Shown: positions 1 through 7,657, counted from the stretch's first letter. The stretch: 14,955 bases of DNA from Candidatus Iainarchaeum sp. (GCA_026397035.1 JAPLVQ010000172.1:1-14955); one strand, 5' to 3'. Notes: generated from the sequence alone by a model not told the origin. A program made the numbers and translations.

Positions 1-2
1 AG

Positions 3-239
3 GTTTTAGCAGAGAATAAGCTTCTTGGGGAGATGCCAGAGGATTTATTGAATCTCATTAGAAGAAGTGTTACTTTATACAATCACATGCATAAAAATTC
101 CAAGGATTATACTGCTAAGCATGGTTATGAACTTACTGTTTCAAAGATTAGGCGTCTTGTTAAATATTATGCAAGAAAGGACAGGATCCCTGAAGGGTGG
201 ACTTATTCCTCTGAACAGGCTGCGCTGCTTGTAAAGTAG
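3..239 (+). CDS. rpsO: 30S ribosomal protein uS15 (S15), 3' part only
   Basis: This is the C-terminal 78 residues of the small-subunit protein uS15, which binds 16S rRNA helices in the platform of the 30S subunit. The frame is open to the left edge of the window (first visible residues VLAENKLLGEMPED), so the real start lies upstream and the Met at 33 is internal. The recognisable family signature is the run PEDLLNLIRRSV followed by the basic stretch ESKIRRLVKYY-like (here VSKIRRLVKYYARK) and the tail PEGWTY...AALLVK, which matches archaeal/eukaryal S15 rather than the shorter bacterial form. An eS1 gene follows about 220 bases downstream on the same strand, a pairing of small-subunit proteins common in archaea. 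Confidence 0.93.
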   Translation, partial: VLAENKLLGEMPEDLLNLIRRSVTLYNHMHKNSKDYTAKHGYELTVSKIRRLVKYYARKDRIPEGWTYSSEQAALLVK

Positions 240-255
240 TTTTGATGGTGGTGTT

Positions 256-354
256 TTGAAAATAAGAGCTAAGCTTTTGAAGGACAAAGAACTTGTTTTT
301 CAGGGCGAGGGTATTAGTGCGTTGAAAAAGATTGATGAGTTGTTAAAGAGTTAA
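256..354 (+). CDS. possible small protein, 32 residues, unrecognised
   Basis: A short frame starts at TTG 256, just behind a GGTGGTG stretch (247-253) that could act as a Shine-Dalgarno site, and ends at TAA 352-354. The peptide begins MKIRAKLLKDKELVFQ and ends KKIDELLKS; it is basic and probably helical at its end. It fills about half of the gap between rpsO and eS1. In many archaea this gap holds recJ-like and KEOPS Pcc1 genes, but I see no convincing Pcc1 or RecJ similarity. It may be a real small gene, a relic of a longer one, or chance. Confidence 0.3.
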   Translation: MKIRAKLLKDKELVFQGEGISALKKIDELLKS

Positions 355-462
355 AGGAATATTGAATTAATAAAGTGGATTAAATTTATTGATGTAACTA
401 GCAGAAATTGAAAAGAATTTTGAAATAGTGGGTTGAAAAGAAAAGTATTGAATGTGATTTTT

Positions 463-1059
463 ATGGCTGAAACTAAAGCACAGAAAGCCTCTGCGGCAAG
501 AAAGACTGTTGATAAGTGGAAGAAAAAGAAATGGTTTACTGTTTTATCTTCAAGGGTTTTTGAAAAGAGACCTTTGGGTGATACTCCTGGAGAGAAACCA
601 AAGAATATTATGGGCAGGACGTTTAAGACTACTCTTGATACGGTTACGGGTCAGAGAGCTAAAAGGGATTATTCTGTTTCGTTTAAGATTAATGATATCC
701 AGGGTCAGACTGCTTCGACTGTTATTTCTCATTTTGAAGTAAGTAAGGGGACTCTTGGCAGAACTGTTAGGCGAAGGAATAGCAAAATTGGGCTTGTTTT
801 AAGGATTCCTGTTGTCGGCGGGGAAGCGATGACTACTGTTGCTGTTGTTACTGAAAGAAAAGCTACTAACGCGCAGAAAACGAGTGTTAGGCAGATGATT
901 AAGGATAGTTTAACTGCTTTGTCAGGAAAAGATTTTGAGCTTACGGTTTTTGAGCTTCTTTTGGGTAATTTCTCAAACGAGCTTTTCAAGAAGGCTTCTA
1001 AAGTTTGCCCCATAAAGAAAGTTATTGTTGCAAAATCTGCTTTTATTGAAGCGAAGTGA
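463..1059 (+). CDS. rps3ae: 30S ribosomal protein eS1 (S3Ae)
   Basis: Small-subunit ribosomal protein of the archaeal/eukaryal S3Ae (eS1) family, 198 residues, close to the usual archaeal length of about 200. Family landmarks are the basic N-terminal segment DKWKKKKWFTVLSS, the GDTPGEKPKNIMGRTF segment, the central TLGRTVRRRNSKIG (family LV-RRR-S-I) and the C-terminal CPIKKVIVAKS. I chose ATG 463 over the GTG/TTG starts further up because the peptide MAETKAQKAS is a normal eS1 N-terminus and because GTGAT lies 4-5 bases before it, complementary to the archaeal 16S 3' end. The next gene begins almost immediately after the stop, with an alternative GTG start overlapping the stop, so co-transcription is likely. 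Confidence 0.95.
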   Translation: MAETKAQKASAARKTVDKWKKKKWFTVLSSRVFEKRPLGDTPGEKPKNIMGRTFKTTLDTVTGQRAKRDYSVSFKINDIQGQTASTVISHFEVSKGTLGRTVRRRNSKIGLVLRIPVVGGEAMTTVAVVTERKATNAQKTSVRQMIKDSLTALSGKDFELTVFELLLGNFSNELFKKASKVCPIKKVIVAKSAFIEAK

Positions 1060-1079
1060 CTTTTTGGCAGGAAATAAAT

Positions 1080-1781
1080 ATGGCTCTCAGTGACCCTGTT
1101 CAGCTTTTTTTTATTCTTGCTTTCCTCGCTTTTTTTTCTATTCTTTCTTACAAAATGAAGTTTCTTGATTTTGAAGGAATACTTATAGGTAATGCCGTGG
1201 GTTTAGCCGCTATTACTTACGGTCCTAATCCTTTGGTTGATTTGTTTGCTGTTGTGGTTTTTTTTATTATTGGGGAAGTTGCGAGTAATTTTCCAAGAAA
1301 GAAGCATGAGAAAAGGAATATTCTTAATGTGCTTGGGAATTCTTCTCCCGCACTCGTGATGCTTGCGCTTATTTTTGTTTTCCCCCAAAATAGTCATATT
1401 CTTGAGCTTGCTTTTTTTGGAGCAGTTTCGGCGGCGCTTGCCGATACGCTTTCTTCCGAGATTGGTTTTTACTCAAAAAAGCAGCCTGTAATGATTACTA
1501 CATTCAAAAAGGTTGCAAAAGGTACTGATGGAGGGATTACTCTGCTTGGGGAATATGCGGCTCTTTTTGGAGGAATAGTTATTGCAATTATTTATTTTGC
1601 GGCCGGCGGGAGTATTATTGAATCAGTACTGATTTTGTTTGCGGGACTTGTTGGTTCTAATGTTGACTCTGTATTTGGAGGGGTTTTTGAAACAAAAAAG
1701 CTTCTTGATAAAACCCAGGTTAATCTGATTGGTTCAATGTCTGGTGCTCTTTTTTGTCTCGGGTTAGGGTTATTAATATAA
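1080..1781 (+). CDS. DUF92/TMEM19 family membrane protein (VTE6-like)
   Basis: Polytopic membrane protein of 233 residues with about six hydrophobic segments. The family is recognised from ADTLSSEIG (121-129), KGTDGGITLLG (147-157) and GSNVDSVFG (192-200), the three polar motifs that define DUF92. The plant member VTE6 is a phytyl-phosphate kinase, so an isoprenoid-phosphate kinase role is a reasonable guess, but the archaeal function is not established and cannot be read from this sequence. ATG 1080 is preceded by CAGGA at a suitable distance. An in-frame GTG at 1056 overlaps the eS1 stop (GTGA) and would add eight residues, so it remains possible. The downstream neighbours make or use archaeal lipids. 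Confidence 0.85.
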   Translation: MALSDPVQLFFILAFLAFFSILSYKMKFLDFEGILIGNAVGLAAITYGPNPLVDLFAVVVFFIIGEVASNFPRKKHEKRNILNVLGNSSPALVMLALIFVFPQNSHILELAFFGAVSAALADTLSSEIGFYSKKQPVMITTFKKVAKGTDGGITLLGEYAALFGGIVIAIIYFAAGGSIIESVLILFAGLVGSNVDSVFGGVFETKKLLDKTQVNLIGSMSGALFCLGLGLLI

Positions 1782-1897
1782 GTAAGCAACATTTTTGTAT
1801 TGATTTGTAAAAATTATTGTATTTAATTAATTGATAAATTATTGAATTAAATTAGCAGTGAATTAAGTTATTAGTGAATTATTGTTTTGTGATTTTA
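1782..1897 (+). promoter_or_regulatory. A+T-rich spacer likely holding the carS promoter
   Basis: This spacer is almost entirely A and T with several overlapping TATA-like stretches (for example around 1820-1832 and 1835-1855), so a single TATA box cannot be picked. It ends in GTGATTTTA directly before ATG 1898, the same Shine-Dalgarno arrangement seen before eS1. A promoter for carS and the archaeosortase is the likely content. Confidence 0.35.
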
Positions 1898-2410
1898 ATG
1901 AGCCCTTTTGACCCTCTTGTTCTTTTTTTGCTTTATCTTCTTCCTATGTATGCGGCTAATTCTATTCCTGTTATTGTTCATGGCAAGACTCCGCTTGATT
2001 TTAATTTTAAGCTTTTTGGAAAACCTTTGTTTGGAAAAGGAAAAACTATTGTTGGAACGTTTGCAGGAATTATTTTTGGGACTATTGTAGGTGCAGTAAT
2101 ACTTCTTATTTTTCCTTATTCTATTTCAATTATTCCTGAATATTTGAGCTTGGCTTTCGGACTCGCGCTTGGAGCGATTATCGGAGATTTATTTAAAAGC
2201 TTTTTTAAGAGAAGATTTGGAATAAAGAGCGGGGAAAAGTGGGATTTTGCTGACCAATTAGATTTTATACTAGGTGGACTTATTATTAGCAGTGTATTTA
2301 GGGTTCCTGAATGGTGGATTGTGATTGCATTAGTGATAATGACTTTCTTTATTCATTCTTCAACAAATTGGGTTGCTTATAGCTGGCAACTTAAAAAGGT
2401 GCCTTGGTAA
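1898..2410 (+). CDS. carS: CDP-archaeol synthase (CTP:archaeol cytidylyltransferase)
   Basis: Integral membrane enzyme of 170 residues that activates unsaturated archaeol phosphate (DGGGP) with CTP to give CDP-archaeol, the precursor of archaeal polar lipids. It belongs to the CarS/DUF46 family related to bacterial CdsA. Visible motifs are YAANSIPV (18-25), the phosphate-binding-like loop GKGKTIVG (46-53), GDLFKSFFKRRFGIKSG (96-112) with its basic cluster, and DQLDF (119-123), all in the order expected for CarS. About five membrane segments are apparent and the length is typical. ATG 1898 is chosen because GTGAT precedes it by a few bases; an in-frame GTG at 1874 would add eight residues. The stop overlaps the archaeosortase start by one base (TAATG), so the two are probably translated together. 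Confidence 0.92.
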   Translation: MSPFDPLVLFLLYLLPMYAANSIPVIVHGKTPLDFNFKLFGKPLFGKGKTIVGTFAGIIFGTIVGAVILLIFPYSISIIPEYLSLAFGLALGAIIGDLFKSFFKRRFGIKSGEKWDFADQLDFILGGLIISSVFRVPEWWIVIALVIMTFFIHSSTNWVAYSWQLKKVPW

Positions 2411-3081
2411 TGTTTAAAAGTAAAAAAAAATGGGATAAAATGCATAAACATTCCTTGCATCATCGTTCTTTGCAACAGTCTGGTTCAGGTACTTTGGACT
2501 CAAAAAGAGACTGGCATACTAGAGTTGGGCTGGATAGTATTCGGCATAGTTTAACCCCAAAGATGCTTATAGCTGAAGAGAAGCTTGCAAGGGCAGAAAG
2601 AGCTCTTTTTATTGAAGGGATTCTATTTTTTATAATAAAATTTCTTATAATCTTTGCAATAGCAACTATTATTGTAACTTCAGTGGATTTATCTTTTATT
2701 AATAAAGCTATTACGAGTTTGAGCGCTGGTTTAGTTGGTCTTACTTATGAGGGGGCGGCATTATCTATCGGCAATAGTGCTTTTTTAGTTACTAATTCCT
2801 GTACCGGGCTTATTAGTGCAGGAATTTTAGCCGGATTGATTTTCGCTTCAAGAAACCCAAAATTTAAGAAAAAACTTGCACTTTTTATTTTTGGGGCAGT
2901 AATTCTTGTTCTGGTAAACATCCCAAGAATTGCTCTTGTTCTTTTGGCCGCAAAGAGCGGGTATAATGCTGAACTGGTTCATGAACTCACTTGGTTTTTA
3001 ATGAGTGCAGTTGTTCTTGTAATTTGGTATTATGGAATAAAACACTTTGGAAAGATTAATGATTTTAAGGAACTGATTTAA
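2410..3081 (+). CDS. exosortase/archaeosortase family protein
   Basis: Membrane protein of 223 residues with a soluble, basic, His-containing N-terminus (1-60) and about five to six hydrophobic segments from residue 68 onward. The archaeosortase catalytic triad is present in order: Cys131 in NSCTGLISAG, Arg173 in VNIPRIAL, and His191 in ELVHELTWF. Such enzymes are transpeptidase-like and are thought to cut surface proteins at a C-terminal sorting signal and join them to a lipid; the subfamily cannot be named from this window. ATG 2410 overlaps the carS stop and has GGTG (2398-2401) upstream. No target protein with a CTERM-type tail (short motif, hydrophobic helix, basic end) is visible here. 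The linkage to carS hints at a shared lipid-anchor role. Confidence 0.88.
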   Translation: MFKSKKKWDKMHKHSLHHRSLQQSGSGTLDSKRDWHTRVGLDSIRHSLTPKMLIAEEKLARAERALFIEGILFFIIKFLIIFAIATIIVTSVDLSFINKAITSLSAGLVGLTYEGAALSIGNSAFLVTNSCTGLISAGILAGLIFASRNPKFKKKLALFIFGAVILVLVNIPRIALVLLAAKSGYNAELVHELTWFLMSAVVLVIWYYGIKHFGKINDFKELI

Positions 3082-3158
3082 TAAACAGACTTAAACTGAA
3101 CTTAGTAGTTTCATAACCTAATTCAATAAATTCAATTTAACCAGAAAGCTTACCTTAA

Positions 3159-3420
3159 TCAAATAAACAAAGAGGACTTCTCTTGCAACTGTAATTTATA
3201 AAACTTTTTCAGGACTTTTTCTTGAACTTTTTTATCAAATTCAACAAAACCTTTTTTTCCAATACTTTTCGTTGCTTGCAGTACTCCAGCATAAAGCTGT
3301 CTGAAGAGGATGCGCTTGCCAAAACAACCCCTTTCTTCGCAAACTTTAATTCATCTTTGCCAATAACTTGTTTGCCTGTGGCCCCAATAATCAAGGGGTA
3401 GTTGCATAATAACCTTGATT
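3159..3420 (-). pseudogene. decayed remnant of a dehydrogenase-like gene
   Basis: Between the archaeosortase and secD no intact gene is found, but the minus strand keeps protein-like sequence in two frames. The first frame (about 3209-3411) reads LIIGATGKQVIG, then KDELKFAKKGVVLASASSSD, which resembles the NAD-binding Rossmann segment of adenosylhomocysteinase-type or related dehydrogenases. The second frame (3159 to about 3300) continues plausibly with LYAGVLQATKSIGKKGFVEF and a Lys/Glu-rich tail ending at TGA 3159-3161. A single-base frame change near 3300 would join them. No start codon with a ribosome site is evident and the 5' part is missing, so I read this as a truncated, frameshifted relic. 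The family match is from memory of the motif and is weak. Confidence 0.35.
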
Positions 3421-3437
3421 GAGTTTGTTAATAAAAA

Positions 3438-5093
3438 CTATTTGTTTTCCTGTTCGTGGCTGTGGACGTGTTCGTGTTCTTCTTTTTTGTTCACTATTGC
3501 TTGTACGATTTTTGTGAATGCTGGTCTTGTAATAAAGATTCCTATTAGCGCTCCTACTATCGCTACTACTGCGAATCCAAAGAGTTTTTCCATTCCGGGA
3601 AAGTTTCTTGAGAATGCTACTATTGGTCCCATTACTGCTACCATCGTGAATGCAGAAGTCATTATGATAAATAAAGCTGATTTTGATCTTTGAACTATTG
3701 AGTCGTGTATTTCTCTTGATTTGCCAAGTATTTCGTCTGTTATTACGATTTCGGAATCTACTCCTGTTCCTATTGCAGCTATTAGTCCGGCGAATGCTGC
3801 TAAATCAAGTGGTCTTTGGGTTATTGCTAAGAATCCCATCATTATTACTATTTCGCTTAGCCCAGTCAAAAATATGGGTATTACAAGCTGTGGTACTCTG
3901 TATCTAACTACAATTACTATTGCTACTGTTATTGCGGCTAAAATTCCCATTAGGATTATATTTGAAAGAAATGATTCACCCAGTGAAGGGGAAATTGTTT
4001 CTCTTGAAATGCTTTTTACCGGTGTTGGCAGTGAACCTGATTCTAAAAGTATTGCCAGCTCTTCAAGGTCTGTTCTTGCTTCTTTAAGATCTGTTCTAGT
4101 TCCTGAGATGCTTAGTGTAGAGAATTCTTTTGCTTGGGACAAATCTGCAACGTCTTCATTTGTTATTCCTTCCGTGAGGCTTATTATTTGTCTTGCTCCT
4201 AGAGTGCTCCATATCCATGGTTCGTTTGTTTTACCCACAGCTATTGTTGTCTCAAAGCCTATTGTATTTAAATCAATTTGGATATTTTGTGGAACATCTT
4301 CGGATAATATTGCCCTTTTGGTACTAGCAAATATACTTCTTGCTTTGTTCATGTCAAGCGGCTGGTTAGCATCAATTACAAGTACTGTAAGCTGGGAATC
4401 AAGAATTAAGTCGTCAATACTTGACCCAGCAGGGATATTGCTGTATCTGTCTCCCTGTGTCATTGATTCGGTATCTTGAGTGTACTGATCTTCTGTGGTT
4501 ATTATGAGCGCCGAAGGCTTGTCCAAGAAAAAGACAGTTTTTTCGCATTCGTAATTTGGTGTTCCGTTTGAATTAACCCCTGCAGCAGCACATTTGTGAA
4601 ATGTTTTTTCCTTAAATCTTTTTGTTGCAGCTTCGTTTAACATAAATGGAAGGCTCCACTCGTAAGTACTGCTGTTAAGTCTATACACTCCAAAAGATGT
4701 GCTTCCTCGCAGGACTTTTGTTAATTCATCTCCTGTGAACACTACTTCCCCGTCAAGCGTCGCTTCAAATTTTCCCTGTTGCCTTATTCTTGATTCTACT
4801 TTCTCCAGCTCTACTGGATTAGTTTCCGTAAGCTGTACAACAATGTATTGTTTACCGACAGGATATACTGTAGCATCCTTTAATCCTGAAGGATCTATTC
4901 TTTGTGAAATAATATTAGATATTCTGTTTATTTCATCAAGCTCTACCGGCTTTTGTAGTTCTATCTGGTAAAGTGTTCCTCCTTTAAAATCCATTCCGAG
5001 TTTTATTCCCCAAAAAAGCATTACTGCCACAGAGATTACTAAAAAAACAGCCAAGAGCGTAATTTGCCAGTTCTTAATTAAAGGGTTTGCCAT
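3438..5093 (-). CDS. secD: protein-export membrane protein SecD
   Basis: SecD subunit of the SecDF complex, which uses ion flow to help pull exported proteins through the Sec translocon. The protein has 551 residues. An N-terminal membrane helix (about 9-30) is followed by GMDFKGGTLY (33-42), the archaeal version of the family's GLDLxGG motif. A large external domain (about 40-370) contains SGSLPTPV and SPSLG (353-372). Five further membrane helices include GTGVDSEIVITDEI (442-455), whose Asp446 corresponds to the conserved motif-D4 acid. Two external cysteines (168 and 183) may form a disulfide. The C-terminus is a short cytoplasmic His/Glu-rich tail, EEHEHVHSHEQENK. The start has GGTGA upstream at a suitable distance. 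It follows secF on the same strand after a repeat-rich spacer. Confidence 0.95.
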   Translation of the reverse strand: MANPLIKNWQITLLAVFLVISVAVMLFWGIKLGMDFKGGTLYQIELQKPVELDEINRISNIISQRIDPSGLKDATVYPVGKQYIVVQLTETNPVELEKVESRIRQQGKFEATLDGEVVFTGDELTKVLRGSTSFGVYRLNSSTYEWSLPFMLNEAATKRFKEKTFHKCAAAGVNSNGTPNYECEKTVFFLDKPSALIITTEDQYTQDTESMTQGDRYSNIPAGSSIDDLILDSQLTVLVIDANQPLDMNKARSIFASTKRAILSEDVPQNIQIDLNTIGFETTIAVGKTNEPWIWSTLGARQIISLTEGITNEDVADLSQAKEFSTLSISGTRTDLKEARTDLEELAILLESGSLPTPVKSISRETISPSLGESFLSNIILMGILAAITVAIVIVVRYRVPQLVIPIFLTGLSEIVIMMGFLAITQRPLDLAAFAGLIAAIGTGVDSEIVITDEILGKSREIHDSIVQRSKSALFIIMTSAFTMVAVMGPIVAFSRNFPGMEKLFGFAVVAIVGALIGIFITRPAFTKIVQAIVNKKEEHEHVHSHEQENK

Positions 5094-5102
5094 TTCATTT
5101 CA

Positions 5103-5230
5103 CCAATTTCTTTTCATTTTTATTACCAATTATTTTTACTTTTATTATTAATTACCTTTACTTTTATTACCAATTACCTTTACCTTTATTACCAATTTCT
5201 TTTCATTTTTATTATTAATTATTCATCTCA
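5103..5230. repeat. degenerate 22-23 bp tandem repeat between secF and secD
   Basis: Five successive units lie at 5103-5125, 5126-5147, 5148-5169, 5170-5191 and 5192-5214, with a partial sixth to about 5230. Each begins CCAATT or TTAATT and ends TTTTATTA or TTTATTA (for example CCAATTACC then TTTACCTTTATTA in unit 4). Units 1 and 5 are identical 23-mers; the others are 22-mers differing at a few C/T or A/T positions. On the secD sense strand the array is a purine-rich stretch with repeated GGTAATT. It occupies most of the spacer between the two genes, just upstream of the secD ribosome site, so it could affect the relative output of SecF and SecD or simply be slippage-derived. Confidence 0.85.
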
Positions 5231-5248
5231 CATCTAAACAAATATTTT

Positions 5249-6307
5249 TTACTGCGCGTGTCTTTTTTTCTCTCTTCTGTCAAGGAACCATAATAATACA
5301 GGAGCATTAAGGAACCATGTTGCTGTTATGTCACCAAGTAAACCAAAAAACAGTATTGCTGAAATCTGGTAGATTACTTCTATTTGGTAAAAGTAAGATA
5401 CAGCTATCATTACTACTAACGCAGCTAGTGTTGTTGAAGTCATTGTGATTCCGGTTTTCATTGCGGCTGTCGCTTTTTGTCCGTTTGTTCCCGCTTCCCT
5501 GCTTTTTAGCAGTCTTGAAGTAAGCATTATGTCTGTATCAATTGAATAACCAATTAACAATAATAGCGCAGAGAGGGAAGTTAGCGAAAATGGGACATTT
5601 AGTATTGCCATTCCTACAAGTCCTGCAAGTATATCAAAGAGCATTGCTTCAATTATTGCTAGAGATGGAATTAACTGCCTGAATGCAAGAAATACTACTA
5701 TCATTATTAGTATTCCGCCAAGTACTGCAATAAACATTGATGCCCCAAATGATGCAGCCCCTAGTGTCGGAGTAATTTCTCTTTTCTGGAATTCTGCTTT
5801 ATCCCCTAAACCAAGTTTTTGAGAAATAGTATCTTGGAGTTTTTTTGACATTACTTCTTTGTACGCGGAAAGCGCGTCTTGCGCAGCTATTAACGCGGTT
5901 TTTGAATTAACAAATTTTTGTTCTGGCTTTCCCAGCGCCGCAAGCGCTTGGTTTGAGTATATAATTGACTGGTTCTCGTCATCAACTGTTTCTGAAGCTT
6001 TTGAAATTATTTCTTCAGCGCTTGATGCTATTGGGTCACGCGAATATTGTACCCATGCACCAAATCCAGTGGGTGAGTTTATTGTAGAGACTTTTAATTC
6101 TTGTAAACTAAAGTTTTCTTTTAGAACACTTATTAATTGTGCTTCAGGGATTGGTTTTTCTGAGCGTATTATTAGTACGTTTCCGCCCGTCATATCCACT
6201 CCCTGGGTTACGCCGGGGTAAATTACCACTAAAATAAGCATTGGTATTACTAGAAGCAAGGGTATGAGCATAAGTTTCTTGTATCTGTTTTGGTATATGT
6301 CCTGCAT
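5249..6307 (-). CDS. secF: protein-export membrane protein SecF
   Basis: SecF partner of SecD, 352 residues, somewhat longer than the shortest archaeal forms because of an insertion in the external domain. The order is an N-terminal membrane helix (about 12-31), GVDMTGGN (36-43, the family GLDFxGG motif), an external domain (about 45-185) with an Ala- and Lys-rich helical stretch at 115-165, ITPTLGAA (178-185), then five membrane helices. The fourth conserved region reads LLIGYSIDTDIMLTSRLL (250-267), carrying Asp257 and Asp259. Upstream of ATG 6305-6307 the minus strand has AAGGT at a suitable distance. The gene is first in a secF-secD unit, the common archaeal order, and is divergent from the NOG1-like GTPase. 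Confidence 0.94.
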   Translation of the reverse strand: MQDIYQNRYKKLMLIPLLLVIPMLILVVIYPGVTQGVDMTGGNVLIIRSEKPIPEAQLISVLKENFSLQELKVSTINSPTGFGAWVQYSRDPIASSAEEIISKASETVDDENQSIIYSNQALAALGKPEQKFVNSKTALIAAQDALSAYKEVMSKKLQDTISQKLGLGDKAEFQKREITPTLGAASFGASMFIAVLGGILIMIVVFLAFRQLIPSLAIIEAMLFDILAGLVGMAILNVPFSLTSLSALLLLIGYSIDTDIMLTSRLLKSREAGTNGQKATAAMKTGITMTSTTLAALVVMIAVSYFYQIEVIYQISAILFFGLLGDITATWFLNAPVLLWFLDRREKKRHAQ

Positions 6308-6462
6308 GTTAAGACCTTTTTAGTAAATTTAAATTCAAAACAATTAAAAAGCGTCGTAATTTGTTCAAAAAACCCTTTTGCAGTAAAAAGTTTCTCTTTT
6401 GGCAGGGATTATAAACCTCTTATTTGCTAATTATTATAAGTAATATTGATTGGTTGTTTTTT
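6308..6462. promoter_or_regulatory. divergent promoter region (secF / NOG1-like GTPase)
   Basis: This spacer separates two divergent genes, so it should contain promoters in both directions. For the plus strand, TTATAAAC at 6409-6416 is a good archaeal TATA box and predicts a transcript start near 6437, about 25 bases before ATG 6463. For the minus strand, the palindrome-like AAATTTAAATT around 6326-6335 is TATA-like but lies too close to the secF start to be convincing, and TTTATAATCC read from the other strand at 6405-6416 is an alternative with a long leader. Confidence 0.5.
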
Positions 6463-7449
6463 ATGAAAGAAATTCCGTTTATGGAGAAACCTCAAGTGCT
6501 TCTTGATGCTGCGCTCTCAAGGGGACGAAAACTAGCTTCTAATTATCCTTCCCAAAAAACTTTTTTTTACACAGTAAAAGGCAAGGAGATTACAAAGATT
6601 GATGTTTCGGGAGATTTTCTTGAGAATACTCTTTTTCGCAGTGTGCAGGCATATCCGAATTTTGATGAGCTTGAGCCTTTTTACAGAGATTTGTATGAGT
6701 GTATTATTGATATTAACGAGTCAAGGATTAATCTCTCAAAACTAGCTTCGGTTGCGCGGCTTATTAAAAAACTTAGACGCGAGTCTATTGTAAGACTTAA
6801 AGAATTAAAATACATACCCGGTGCTGAGAGAAAATCAGTGGAGATTACTCGTTCGTATGTTGGAAGAGTTTCTTCACTTATTAAGAGTCTTTCAAAATCA
6901 ATTGAATTTTATAATAATTCGGCAAGAAAGCTTCGTGAACTTCCTTCCATTAGAACTAATGAAGAATGTGTTATTCTCGCGGGTTTTCCTAATGTTGGTA
7001 AGAGTACGTTATTATCAAAAATCACTGAATCAAAACCCAAAATAGCTAATTATCCTTTTACTACTACAGGGCTTAATGTAGGGATATTTCATAAAAAGTA
7101 TATCCCTGTTCAGATTATTGACACACCTGGTCTTTTGGATAGACCGCTAATGGACAGGAATAAGATTGAGCTTAAAGCGATTGCGGCTCTCCAGCATTTA
7201 AAGGGAATAATTTGTTTTATAGTGGATCCCACGGATGATATGAAAAAGCAAAAAGGGCTCTTTAGCGAAATGAAAAAGCTTTTTACAACGCACAAATTTA
7301 TTATTGTTTCAACTAAATCTGATTTAGCATCTAGCGAATTAATTGAGGAAGCAAAAAAAGTTTTTGACGGGTACGAGTTTTTGATTGAAGGAACCGGACT
7401 TAACGCGCTTAAAGAGAAATTATTAGATAAGGAATTTAAAATCGAATAA
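6463..7449 (+). CDS. NOG1-like GTPase (OBG/HflX class)
   Basis: GTPase of 328 residues in the NOG1 family, which acts in large ribosomal subunit assembly. The N-terminal helical domain (1-165) contains a basic region, RLIKKLRRESIVRLKELKY. The G domain follows: G1 GFPNVGKS (174-181), G2 in NYPFTTTG (196-203), G3 DTPG (220-223), G4 TKSD (284-287). The phrase KPKIANYPFTTTGLNVG is a strong family signature. G4 has Thr in place of the usual Asn of NKxD, a tolerated change in some GTPases. The plus-strand TATA box at 6409 implies a transcript start near 6437, which favours ATG 6463 over the TTG at 6424 that lies before it; ATG 6481 is a further option. It reads away from secF. Confidence 0.88.
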   Translation: MKEIPFMEKPQVLLDAALSRGRKLASNYPSQKTFFYTVKGKEITKIDVSGDFLENTLFRSVQAYPNFDELEPFYRDLYECIIDINESRINLSKLASVARLIKKLRRESIVRLKELKYIPGAERKSVEITRSYVGRVSSLIKSLSKSIEFYNNSARKLRELPSIRTNEECVILAGFPNVGKSTLLSKITESKPKIANYPFTTTGLNVGIFHKKYIPVQIIDTPGLLDRPLMDRNKIELKAIAALQHLKGIICFIVDPTDDMKKQKGLFSEMKKLFTTHKFIIVSTKSDLASSELIEEAKKVFDGYEFLIEGTGLNALKEKLLDKEFKIE

Positions 7450-7563
7450 TTTGTTTGTTGTAATTAGTGTTTCATTCTCTGATTTACAAAACCCGTTTAA
7501 TAACTTAAAAAAACAGATGAATGCCCTAATTCCTTCTAGTTTTGCTTTTTAAAAACAAGTCTC

Positions 7564-7573
7564 TTTTATAAAG
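7564..7573 (+). promoter_or_regulatory. TATA box of the UPF0147/PolD unit
   Basis: TTTATAAAG sits in the 208-base spacer after the GTPase gene, preceded by a weak AAGTCT region in the BRE position. It predicts a transcript start near 7595-7600, leaving a leader of roughly 60 bases before ATG 7658. The rest of this spacer (7450-7657) shows no other gene, tRNA or convincing sRNA. Confidence 0.5.
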
Positions 7574-7657
7574 CTTTATTTGTCTAATTTCTTTATTGGC
7601 TTATGGCGAATCTTAATTGATTTGTTCGCATCATAATTGCCTTTTGGGGTTTTTGAA

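Noticed and set aside
3200..3238. Three T-runs (T5, T5, T6) that could terminate the archaeosortase transcript
   Set aside because: Oligo-T can end archaeal transcripts, but these runs are also simply the complement of Lys codons in the decayed minus-strand frame, so no call is made.
3721..4479. Long plus-strand open frame (252 codons) opposite secD
   Set aside because: It is antisense to a clear SecD gene, has no family resemblance and is Ser/Ile-rich as expected from reading the complement of a membrane-protein gene.
7450..7657. Possible box C/D RNA in the spacer before UPF0147 (AGATGAA and CTGA fragments)
   Set aside because: The boxes are in the wrong order and spacing and there is no C'/D' pair.
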